Origin: Prosapia bicincta
Taxonomy: Eukaryota; Arthropoda; Insecta; Hemiptera; Cercopidae
DNA: 64,000 nucleotides
Assembly (NCBI GenBank): GCA_036971475.1
Contig: JBAIZL010000002.1
Coordinates: 357,108,082-357,172,081, forward strand
Reading direction: 5' to 3'
The first letter of the stretch is position 1. Each line of letters starts with the position of its first letter. The notes under the pieces were generated by a model, which did no database searches, was not told the DNA's origin, and was given only the letters and a program-made list of their open reading frames with translations. The position numbers and the translations under genes are program-made. Below, one piece after another: positions 10,974 through 20,634 of this stretch.

Positions 10974-12066
10974 GTGGATTTTCATAGAAAACAATTACTG
11001 TTGTTATATTAGAAATTTACTTTACATTTATTACCTTACCTTTTTTCTACAATCTTTCTTCTCTCTTTGATTTTAAAGTGCTCTTTTTATGAATTGTAGG
11101 AGTAAAAGAACCATTTTGTTTATGATGTATGAGAATTGCCATTTCAGATTATGTATATCATTTTCATGAGTTATAATGTAACTGAGATGTATCCTTAAAG
11201 AAATCAAAAGGTCTGTTATGATCCAAGTTACCAGTCAGACATCTCCTGAAACAACCATCTTCATTGAGGCAGAAAGTAAATGCTACTTATGGGCAAAGTT
11301 TCTAGTTTTTAAATTGTAGTCCAAGACCAAAAAAAATTGTTGAGACACTTTTCTTTTTAGTAGATATTTTTTCAATGCATATACTTAGTACTTTGATCAT
11401 ATCATACCTTACTCTCATCATATCATACCCTTAAAGTTTTCAGTTGCAAAAATTATTGTAGTTGCAGATATTTTTAAAAATTATTAAAACATTTTTAAAA
11501 TTGAAAATTAATTACAATAATTCTTATTATTCTTTTTTTAGGAGGAAAATATTATATGATACCTCAAACAAAAAATTATTCAAGACATTCCGTATGTTAG
11601 AGCAAACAGAATAAATATCTATATTTGAGCAATAGCATTTAAATAAACAAATTTATTATTTTTTATTGGATTTTTTCTCATTTTATACCATCAATTATCC
11701 ATTCTTCATATAGAGGCATGAAGTAGAATCTGTTAAGAAACTTAATGCTATTATTGTATTCATAGAATAAATGTTGTAATTTACAGTAATATCTATGAAT
11801 ATATATATTATTAAAGTTATTAAAAAAAAAACCTCTAACTTTAGCAATTTCCTGTAGTTAATCTGTGTGATATGTTTGTGTATTTCAAAACAAATTTTTC
11901 TAAATGTTGTATTTACTGTCGTCCACTATCTCTTTTGAAACAAAGAATGAGTGTCAGTTTAGTATGAAATTACAAAACCTGGAAATTATCTATGTTTTCT
12001 ATAAGTTGGGAAAATTCTATTTTTTTGCTAGTCATTCTCTAGTATTTGTATATTTTCTCTTGGGGT

Positions 12067-12070
<4 letters not shown>
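10974..12070. other. Intron/intergenic sequence, no gene seen
   Basis: AT-rich, mirrored at about 40580-42390. At about 11934 arm 1 lacks some 740 bp that arm 2 has at 40690-41433. No exon recognised. Confidence 0.4.

Positions 12071-12128
<58 letters not shown>
12071..12128. repeat. (TA)n microsatellite
   Basis: Pure TA run directly left of the hairpin at 12161-12505; in arm 2 a single unbroken TA run (40511-40560) occupies the corresponding site. Confidence 0.97.
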
Positions 12129-12131
<3 letters not shown>

Positions 12132-12160
12132 GGTTAGTTTTGGTTGGTAAAGATTATTTA

Positions 12161-12505
12161 GATTTTTTGGACTAGGAGACTGACAGACTTACCTTGGTAA
12201 GAGTCCACACTGTAGTCTTGAAATAGAAACACATAAAAGCACTTAAACAATGATATATTTCAACCACACAGTGGTCTTTGTCAATTGAAGAGAAAACACA
12301 AAAAGAAATACAAAAAAAAATATGAGAGAATGAATATATTTATTTCATTCTCTCATATTTCTTTTTGTGTTTTCTATTCGATTGACAAAGACCACTGTGT
12401 GGTTGAAATATATCATTGTTTAAGTGCTTTTATGTGTTTCTATTTCAAGACTACAGCGTGGACTCTTACCAAGGTAAGTCTGTCAGTCTCCTAGTCCAAA
12501 AAATC
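12161..12505. mobile_element. 345-bp near-perfect hairpin (foldback MITE-like), arm 1 only
   Basis: Left half from GATTTTTTGGACTAGGAGAC pairs with the right half ending at 12505, centre about 12333, with only a handful of mismatches over ~165 bp per side and a ~12-base AT loop. (TA)n lies on both sides (12071-12128 and 12515-12560). Arm 2 has one continuous TA run at this point, so this is an insertion into the microsatellite. No coding capacity. A TA-targeting (Tc1/mariner-class) foldback element is the likeliest identity. Confidence 0.8.
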
Positions 12506-12509
12506 TATA

Positions 12510-12514
<5 letters not shown>

Positions 12515-12560
<46 letters not shown>
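12515..12560. repeat. (TA)n microsatellite
   Basis: TA run right of the 345-bp hairpin, ending before TCACTTACACC. Confidence 0.95.
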
Positions 12561-12565
<5 letters not shown>

Positions 12566-12675
12566 TTACACCATAATGTACTTATAAAAGAATCTTACTT
12601 GGTATATATGCGAGTTAAATTTCAAAAAAGACTAATAACATGTCTCGTAATTATAGAGCATCAACTGAGACTTGA

Positions 12676-12697
12676 CTGTGTGTGTGTGTGTGTGAGG

Positions 12698-12771
<74 letters not shown>
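12676..12771. repeat. (TG)n followed by (TA)n microsatellite
   Basis: About 18 bp of TG then about 69 bp of TA; the arm 2 equivalent (40357-40395) has a much shorter TA run with (CA)n. Confidence 0.97.
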
Positions 12772-12774
<3 letters not shown>

Positions 12775-12812
12775 AATCCTTAGATGAATTATTTTTTCTT
12801 GTTGAATATGTA

Positions 12813-13099
12813 TGGTGAAATAAAGTAACTTTCATAAACAAGAATATACGAGTATTACTTCATTTTGTTGTTGATTGAAGCTTTTTGCTAATTTACATTA
12901 TTAGCATTTTCAAAATTTATAAATCACTGTCCAGTTATGTGACTAGAGTAAGAATGAGTCTTATTCTAGTCACATAACTGGACAGTGAATTATAAATTTT
13001 GAAAATGCTAATAATGTAAATTAGCGAAAAGCTTCAATTAAAAATAAAATGAAGTAATACGCATATATTCTTGTTTATGAAAGTTATTTTATTTCATCA
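12813..13099. mobile_element. 287-bp hairpin (foldback MITE-like), present in both arms
   Basis: TGGTGAAATAAAGTAAC at the left end pairs with TTATTTCATCA at the right; the centre is near 12957, with CACTGTCCAGTTATGTGACT on one side and its complement on the other. Flanked by TA-rich runs. The counterpart is 40026-40313, so insertion predates the inverted duplication. Confidence 0.85.
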
Positions 13100-13769
13100 T
13101 ATATATACATACACTTTTTGTTTACTTAGCACCACTGTTTTCTTGCATTCACTTATCACTTACACTATAATGTTCCTTATCTTTTGATTGTATATACAAA
13201 GTAAGTTGAACTACTTTTTAAAAATCATTTTGGTAGGCGGAAAATGTTCAGGAGTCGTGTATGCTTCTGGGTGTTTTGTTAGCACTGCAAAATTCCTAAC
13301 GCTGTGTAAGCATCGGACGAGCAGACAGTCAGGCTTCATCCACTATGGACGTTACATTTGTTCCTACTGCCGATTACGAAATTTGTGCTTTCAAAGCCAG
13401 TTAGAGGAGACAAACTTCTGTTTCTATGCAAATACCATATTATATTGTAAATTGTTTATTTGTTTTCTAATAGGGAGAGAAGATTATGTTTTAGTGCAAA
13501 TAACTTTTTCTATGAAATTCTTTGTATTGCTTCTGTCTCTCAGGTTATTGAGTAATAAAAATAAATATACAAAGCAAGGAAGAAACAATCTTGTGATTCA
13601 GTGCAATAACCATTGTATAAAAAAAAATTGGTATGTTGTTTATGTCCGTTGGTTTATTTGAAATTAAATTTATACTAAAGACATGTAAATATTTACACAT
13701 ATTGTAATATAATTGTTAAATTTATACATACATAGTCAGTTTAAGAAGATAAACTTCTGTTTCAATGAA

Positions 13770-14010
13770 AATACAACATGCATAATAATGATGAAATTGA
13801 TTCCGAATCTGGAGATAAAAATAAAACCTACATCCAAATATTTTACAATTCAGCAAAAGGAAGAGTAGACGTTGTTGATTAGTACAAGCCTGGATATTAA
13901 GCTGCATGATGCAGCAATCAATGGCACCTGACAGTGTTTTTTTTTGGCATACTTAATACCATTGGAGTGAACTCTTTCCTTGTGTACAAACATGCTAAAG
14001 GGAACTTTCA
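13770..14010 (+). pseudogene. piggyBac transposase fragment (copy A)
   Basis: Plus-strand frames give IQIFYNSAKGRVDVVD (the YN-x-K-G-VD-x-D block holding the third catalytic Asp of piggyBac transposases), then FFGILNTIGVNSFLVYKHAK, the following helix. Stops and a frameshift separate them. It ends abruptly at the fusion with hAT sequence. The longer copy C shows the rest of the C-terminus (38440-38830, minus). Confidence 0.8.
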
Positions 14011-14644
<634 letters not shown>

Positions 14645-14654
14645 AAATTTAATG

Positions 14655-17600
14655 GGGGTGATGTTACAAATCACGGGGGGTGATGTTGATCGCCTGCACG
14701 TGGTGCCCCCTGCCTGAAATAACTGAACGATCAACACGAGGCTCGCCTTCAGCACGCTGACCATAAAATGAGAGGCCTTCAACAAAAAAAAAGAGTTTTA
14801 AACGGTCCTTCTCAGGACCTGGACGCGAGCCTCCGCATTCTGTATTGGAATGCTGGAGGCCTCAACAGCAGTAAATTTGTAGAATTTAAACGAAACGTCA
14901 TCAATTTCGACGTAGATATATATTTTATAGCCGAAGCCGGAGCGGCAACGGACAATATCCAATACTACAACATAGCTAACTACATGACTTACACGCTGAA
15001 TCGATCTCGACAAATAGCATCAGGAATTATTGCCGGAATAAAAAGTGACCTGCGTGCCAAGTTTAAGACACTCCATGAGATGCGGGAGGGGGACAAGGCC
15101 GAAATTGTTCTTGTCGAAGTCTGGAAGTATAAAAAATGTTTCAGCATTGTAAGCCTTTACAACCCACCGGGAAATGTACTGCCAACTTTATACGTGGAAG
15201 CTACGCTTCAACCAAACAGCATTATAGTTGGAGACTTCAACAGCCCGTCCACAAGATGGGGTTACTCCGCGACAACCCGAGCCGGTGAAAGGGTAGAAGA
15301 TATGGTTGACGACAATTTATTGGAAGTCGTTGAAACACCCCCAACATTCCTGTCGTACTCTGGCAGTACTACTAGACCGGACCTGGTGATCCTGGATCCG
15401 CAACTGTCTCAAAAAACTAAAGTTAGGCTTCTGGATGACGCAGCAGGGTGCGGACACCGAGCGATACTGATACATACAAGCCTATTCAAAACGCTCAAAC
15501 CTCCATCTAGAGCTCCCCGATGGAATTTTGTGAAGGCGAACTGGACGGCGTATAGCGCACTTACGGACGACATCGTAGCAGAAAGCATTGACTGGAGTTC
15601 GCTGGAGAAGGCTGTCGAGAGCTTTAATAAAACAATCCTAGAATGCAGCACGTCCTGCATACCAAGGGGTCAGAGCAAAGCCTACCGGCCCTTCTGGAGT
15701 GACAAACTGGATGAGCTGAAAAATATAAGGAATGCAGCAAGAAGGGAAGCAGAAAGAACAAATGATATCCTCGACTGTTCGGCCTTAAGAAGGGCACAAG
15801 CACAACTTCAAAAAGAAATAAAACAGTCTAAAAGAGAATCCTTCCGAAAATTTCTAGGCACCCTTGACTTTCGGAGGGATGGGGCAAAAGCACACAAATT
15901 TATATCGCGACTCAATAGTGACTCACCACCTGCAGAGCAAGAACCCTTCACGAAGGGAACAAGATGCTATACTGAACCAAGAGATATCGCTAACCTACTG
16001 TGTAAGCACTATGCGAACATCAGTCGTGTAAACCAGCCTAAAAGTGCATACAAAAAGCTGTTAAAGCACCCCAAAAGCTCATGCCCAACTAGAGAAGACA
16101 GCAGAATATGCTCAGAGGATTTCACGTTGGCCGAGTTGGAACAAGCACTCCAGGAAACAAAAACAGGGAAAGCTCCAGGTGTGGATCACATTTTCTCGGA
16201 ATTCCTTATTAACTTGGGCCAAAAGGCAAAATTGCTCTTCTTGGAGATAGTGAACCTATCCTGGGCTAGCCATGTACCTCATCAATGGCGAAAAGGTGAA
16301 ATAGTGCCAATCCATAAGAAAGGCAAACCTATCAGTGAAGCAGGAAGCTACAGACCAGTTGCTCTAACGAGTGCATGTAGTAAAGTAATGGAAAGAATGG
16401 TTGCCCGCCGACTGAGCCAATTCTTCGATTTACACAACACCATCGATGATGACCAAGCAGGATTCAGACCGAGACGAAGTACGATGGATCAAGTAGTATA
16501 CTTCTCACAGTGTGTCAAAGACGGCTTCCAAAGGAAAATGTCCACCCTGTCTGTACTAATAGACCTAAAAAATGCCTACGACACCGTTTGGAGAGAAATG
16601 CTCATACACAAGCTAGCCCAAAGTGAAATTAGGGACAATTTATTTAAGTGGATCAAATCCTTTCTGTCGCAACGACTTATTAGAGTAAGATATACAGGAG
16701 GAATGTCCAAATATCGTATCCAAAGACAGGGATTAGCACAAGGAGCCGTAATCAGTTGTATACTCTTTAATTTGATAATCAATGACGTACTCACGGCAGT
16801 TCGAGCAGTGCCTGGAGTACAAGGCCTACTCTATGCAGATGATCTAATTCTCTGGGCTAGTGGTAGCAACATCAAATCACTAGAAGAAGCAATAAACAAG
16901 GCACTGACTAACCTGCTGCTTTGGACGGAGACTAACGCGATGTGTGTGAATGCGAATAAATCAATTTACCAACTTTTTACACTTTCAACAAGGCGACCTG
17001 AAATCTCTCTGCGATACGGGAATAGCGAACTCATGGAGAGCAATATCTGCAAGTACCTGGGAGTTTCAATAGATTCCAAAATGACCTGGAAACCACACAT
17101 CAAAGAAAGCGCCAACAGAGCCATTAAAAGAGCAAGACTGCTGAAACGCCTAACTGCCACAACATGGGGAGCAAATCAGGATGTACTGAACACAGCGTAC
17201 AAAACATATATACGCCCCATACTCGAGTACGGAGCTGAAGCAACAATCACAGCGTCAAACACCACATCCCAAATCTTGGATAGAACCCAAAATGCAGTCC
17301 TCCGAGTCATCACTGGTGCACCAAAATCGACCCCGATAGCAGCAATGGAGGCACAGTTGGAAACAGAGCCAATGCAGTTTAGAAGAGAAAAACTCAGCCT
17401 CGGGTTTTGGGAGAGAAACAAAAGGACGTACAGCCACCGATGGGCAAACTTTAAAGAAGCCACAACGAGGCTAAAAACACAAAAAACTCCGATAACCACA
17501 TATAAAGAGTTGATTAAGAAATACAACATCAACATTGGCACTCATACAACAGATATCAGGAAACATGAAGTGTTCAATTCACTGCCCAAGGGAATCCTAA

Positions 17601-18516
17601 ATCTTCTTGACCACAACATCCCAAAGAAAGATTGTAACCCACTAGAACTAAAGGCTGCAGCCCTCAGAACCATCAACACAGTCTATCCAGAGACACAGTG
17701 GCTACATGTATATACCGATGGATCGTGCCTCCCAGACAAAGGACAGACTGGAGCTGGTTATTACTGTAATCTTTTCGAAGGATCGCTAGCAGTTGGCAAC
17801 AACCAAAGTAACTTTGACGGTGAAATAACCGCCATACTAGCGGCATCAAACGAAATGAAGAAAATAAAGACACCGGCACAAGCAGTCTTTCTTGTAGACT
17901 CAATGGCTGCAATAATGGCCGTAACAAATAACAAGAAGACCGATTGCAGATCCACTCTAGCCTGCCGTCAAAATTTGTCAAAACTAATGAATAGGGGATG
18001 GAAAATTGAATTACAATGGATCCCCAGCCACGTGGATATAAGAGGCAATGAATTAGCCGACTCATTGGCAAAAAAAGGAACAACGCTCCCACAGCCGAGC
18101 GTAGCAACTTCGCTCCCCTCCATAAAAATACAAATAAATGCTGCAATAAAGAGGAGCACTCAAGCCTACTTACGAGAAGCATCTCTTAATAAACGTTGGG
18201 CTACTCTTGTCGAAAACGGGCCAATTAACAACATGTTACCCCGACGGGACGGGGTTGCACTTTTTAGACTCACAACTGGACACGATTACCTAGCTGCACA
18301 CCTAAACAAGATACACGTCTTCTCGTCTCCCAGGTGCACCCTATGTGACAGCGGGGAGGACATGACAGCTGAGCACCTCCAGTCATGTACAGCTCTGGAC
18401 CATGGACCCCTGAACGACACGAAGGAAGAAGAGATCTCTCGCCTCTACTGGTCAGCGCGCCACCAAATGGCCCAACAGCCAAGAGTGGGCGTTGGCTAGT
18501 AAGTAAGTAAGTAAGT
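14655..18516 (+). mobile_element. Intact non-LTR retrotransposon (I-type, EN-RT-RNase H)
   Basis: 3862 bp flanked by perfect 10-bp duplications AAATTTAATG (14645-14654 and 18517-18526). Empty sites occur in copy B (27276-27285) and copy C (36397-36406), so both boundaries are certain. It has a 113-bp 5' leader, one long open frame, and a 3' end of tandem TAAG/GTAA units in place of poly(A). Perfect TSD and an unbroken 1243-codon frame point to a recent insertion into the hAT remnant. Confidence 0.95.
14768..18499 (+). CDS. Endonuclease-reverse transcriptase-RNase H polyprotein
   Basis: 1243 residues, no internal stop. Order: an APE-type endonuclease (from LRILYWNAGG near residue 22; GDFNSPSTRW near 155; GCGHRAIL near 225); a reverse transcriptase (KAPGVDHIFSEF near 466, YRPVALTSA near 527, FRPRRST near 565, IDLKNAYDTVW near 597, LAQGAVISCILFN near 652, YADDLILW near 688); then RNase H (YTDGSC near 981, FDGEITAIL, LVDSMAAIM, PSHVDIRGNELAD near 1084-1096). 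A Cys/His tail (CTLCDSGEDMTAEHLQSC) lies near 1190. The enzyme copies its own RNA onto nicked chromosomal DNA. EN+RT+RNase H in a single ORF with a non-poly(A) tail suggests the I/Ingi/Vingi group; the exact clade is uncertain. The stop codon runs straight into the tail repeats. Confidence 0.93.
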   Translation: MRGLQQKKRVLNGPSQDLDASLRILYWNAGGLNSSKFVEFKRNVINFDVDIYFIAEAGAATDNIQYYNIANYMTYTLNRSRQIASGIIAGIKSDLRAKFKTLHEMREGDKAEIVLVEVWKYKKCFSIVSLYNPPGNVLPTLYVEATLQPNSIIVGDFNSPSTRWGYSATTRAGERVEDMVDDNLLEVVETPPTFLSYSGSTTRPDLVILDPQLSQKTKVRLLDDAAGCGHRAILIHTSLFKTLKPPSRAPRWNFVKANWTAYSALTDDIVAESIDWSSLEKAVESFNKTILECSTSCIPRGQSKAYRPFWSDKLDELKNIRNAARREAERTNDILDCSALRRAQAQLQKEIKQSKRESFRKFLGTLDFRRDGAKAHKFISRLNSDSPPAEQEPFTKGTRCYTEPRDIANLLCKHYANISRVNQPKSAYKKLLKHPKSSCPTREDSRICSEDFTLAELEQALQETKTGKAPGVDHIFSEFLINLGQKAKLLFLEIVNLSWASHVPHQWRKGEIVPIHKKGKPISEAGSYRPVALTSACSKVMERMVARRLSQFFDLHNTIDDDQAGFRPRRSTMDQVVYFSQCVKDGFQRKMSTLSVLIDLKNAYDTVWREMLIHKLAQSEIRDNLFKWIKSFLSQRLIRVRYTGGMSKYRIQRQGLAQGAVISCILFNLIINDVLTAVRAVPGVQGLLYADDLILWASGSNIKSLEEAINKALTNLLLWTETNAMCVNANKSIYQLFTLSTRRPEISLRYGNSELMESNICKYLGVSIDSKMTWKPHIKESANRAIKRARLLKRLTATTWGANQDVLNTAYKTYIRPILEYGAEATITASNTTSQILDRTQNAVLRVITGAPKSTPIAAMEAQLETEPMQFRREKLSLGFWERNKRTYSHRWANFKEATTRLKTQKTPITTYKELIKKYNINIGTHTTDIRKHEVFNSLPKGILNLLDHNIPKKDCNPLELKAAALRTINTVYPETQWLHVYTDGSCLPDKGQTGAGYYCNLFEGSLAVGNNQSNFDGEITAILAASNEMKKIKTPAQAVFLVDSMAAIMAVTNNKKTDCRSTLACRQNLSKLMNRGWKIELQWIPSHVDIRGNELADSLAKKGTTLPQPSVATSLPSIKIQINAAIKRSTQAYLREASLNKRWATLVENGPINNMLPRRDGVALFRLTTGHDYLAAHLNKIHVFSSPRCTLCDSGEDMTAEHLQSCTALDHGPLNDTKEEEISRLYWSARHQMAQQPRVGVG

Positions 18517-18526
18517 AAATTTAATG

Positions 18527-20535
18527 TGAAACTCTATGAAGATCTGTAGCTTCATCAACTTGTATGGGAAACTGGAAATTTTTCACCTTTTTCAACAATT
18601 GCGTGTGAAGATCTTCTGAAATGTCAGCTATACTTCTTGATACCGTATCATTTGACATTGGTATGGCCTATAACTGTTGAGCCATGGACTCTCCAAACAT
18701 AGATGAAACCTTATCAGTTGAGGCTGGTAATATAAGGTCTTCTCTAATAGTGTGCGGTTTTTTCTTCTGAGCGATTGTCTGAGAAACCTGATAAAATGCC
18801 AATAAAGCCTTTGAAGGTACACTTGTAATTAGGAATGGGCTGATTCCTAAAATTTTGATTCCGATTATAAAATTTTTTTTTCGATTCTCGACTCTTTAGT
18901 CGATTCTCGATTCTTTCAAGTTATATTAGCTATATGCTAGGTCTCTAACAATTTATTTATTCCACATCTTGGTCATATAGCAAAACCTTTTAAAAGTTCT
19001 GACGAAGGTAACAAAACTGACACTTAATCTGTAACTGATAACAACACAGCCACGAAAAAAGTAGTTACACAAAACTTAAACTTCTTAAAACTGATCAATC
19101 GCTAAACGTTGAAACAAAACCACAACACAATAGAATAACAGGCGCGATACCACGATGTTGTATTCACTTTAGCAGAAAGGAAATGCCAACTGCCAGTAGA
19201 ATGTCATGTGAAGACGATGTGGATATCACTAGGAATGACAACTTATTTATATTGTTAGTAAAATAAAAATATTTATTACCGGATAAATACATTTGCTAAA
19301 TAGAAAAAGTTGTAAAATGGAGCAGGATATGAAATCAATATAACTTCAGTAATAGTCATTTTAGTTTGTAAAGTTGAGATATAAAACTACTTTTTTTGTG
19401 TTTTGTTCTGATATCTATGAATCAGTGGCAGCAAGACACCGGGGTGGGGGGGTGTTGAACCCGCTCTAGTGAGAGAGAGAGAGAGAGAGAGAGACAAGCG
19501 ATGACAAACGACCAGAAATGGTTACCATCTTCTTTGTTGTTGCTTCATTAATAATAATATTTTCGTTATATTTCCGTTTGCTTTAATCATTTTACTCATT
19601 CAAAGCAACTAAAACATAAATAAGACATAGTTGGTAATTAATAATTTTTCCAATAAATTACTCCACACACATATTTTAATAGTTAACAAAATAAGAATCT
19701 GAATTGACACTTTTATCAATGAAGAATCGAGTATCAACAATTCCTCGATACCACCTAGAATCGACGATTCCTGGAATCAAGAATCAGAATCTGCCCATCC
19801 CTACTTGTAATGTTAGAAAAAGTATTTTTTTGTAGATTTAACAATATTAAGTTTTTCTTAAAAAACTTTTAAGTTTGTTTATGCAAATTTCGATGTTTAG
19901 TGTCAAGATGTCTTTTTAGTTTGTTAGGTTCCATGCTGTCAGACGCCAGGACAGCTAGTCAAATTACACCCAGCGGTTGTTCTTGGCAATTTATGATTGT
20001 TTTTGCAAAACCCAGTGATAAATAACTGTCGTCATACTTGCACATTTTGGCTACGTTTTGTCCACTTGGGCATCTCCACTTCCACCACTTGTTACTGTTA
20101 CAAGAAATATTTTCATTTCGATGTAAATTTATACACTTGTACTCAACCAAAAAACTCATGCAAAACCAAAGTATCAATGAAAATAAACACAAAACATGGA
20201 GAGCTGCTATGCTCAAAATGTGAAACTACTGTAGATGTAACGCATTGGTGTTAGGGGTAGGAGTGGTGGGGGTTTCGGGAAAGTGTGGGGTCGATCAGTC
20301 ACAGTCGTACCTCGAGGCATTGTGAAACCACAACAACCAGGTATGCTAGGTGCTAGCTACCACAAGAGTCATCTCCTGCAGTGTACTGAAAATAAGTCAG
20401 TGTACATGCACATTATTTTACTGCCGATAAACTAAAAAAAATAAAATGTTCGGCCCTTGTACGACATTGACTAAAAATTATACACTACTTGTAATTTTAA
20501 AAATAAAAAGGTTGTTTTATTATTTTGTAAGTATT
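18527..20535 (-). pseudogene. ZBED5/SCAND3-like hAT transposase, 5' part (copy A)
   Basis: Minus strand: BED-finger region debris at 20030-19860 (LAVLASDSMEPNKLK type, then HLDTKHRN) and core debris at 18822-18530 (KKPHTI, LILPAST, then STMFGSTVIG). Interrupted by the hAT MITE at 18830-19803, a ~104-bp deletion at 20071 and stops. The 5' end of the element is cut at 20535, where a second non-LTR element begins. Confidence 0.75.
18830..19803. mobile_element. Non-autonomous hAT (MITE-like), copy A
   Basis: Ends TAGGAATGGGC and (complement) TAGGGATGGGC, with flanking 8-bp duplications CTTGTAAT at 18822-18829 and 19804-19811. 974 bp, subterminal GATTC-rich repeats, no transposase. Contains a (GA)n at 19468-19493. 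The same insertion is in copy B (27589-28407) and copy C (34893-35866), so it predates their separation. Confidence 0.92.
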
Positions 20536-20634
20536 ATTATTATTATTATTACTAAAACTCGGAGGGACCTTATCGGTGTAGAGCACTTAGCTGTAGCCTT
20601 TGTACTCTCTTCCCATCCCTACCACAGGACTAGC

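Noticed and set aside
13188..13661. 157-codon plus ORF repeated at 25819-26292 and, reversed, at 39372-39854
   Set aside because: Its repetition is explained by the composite duplication. Composition is odd, it crosses the ~110-bp repeat unit, and it matches no family; piggyBac debris downstream is in another frame.
17673..18182. 169-codon minus ORF and other minus ORFs in 14798-18482
   Set aside because: Shadows of the 1243-codon non-LTR frame.
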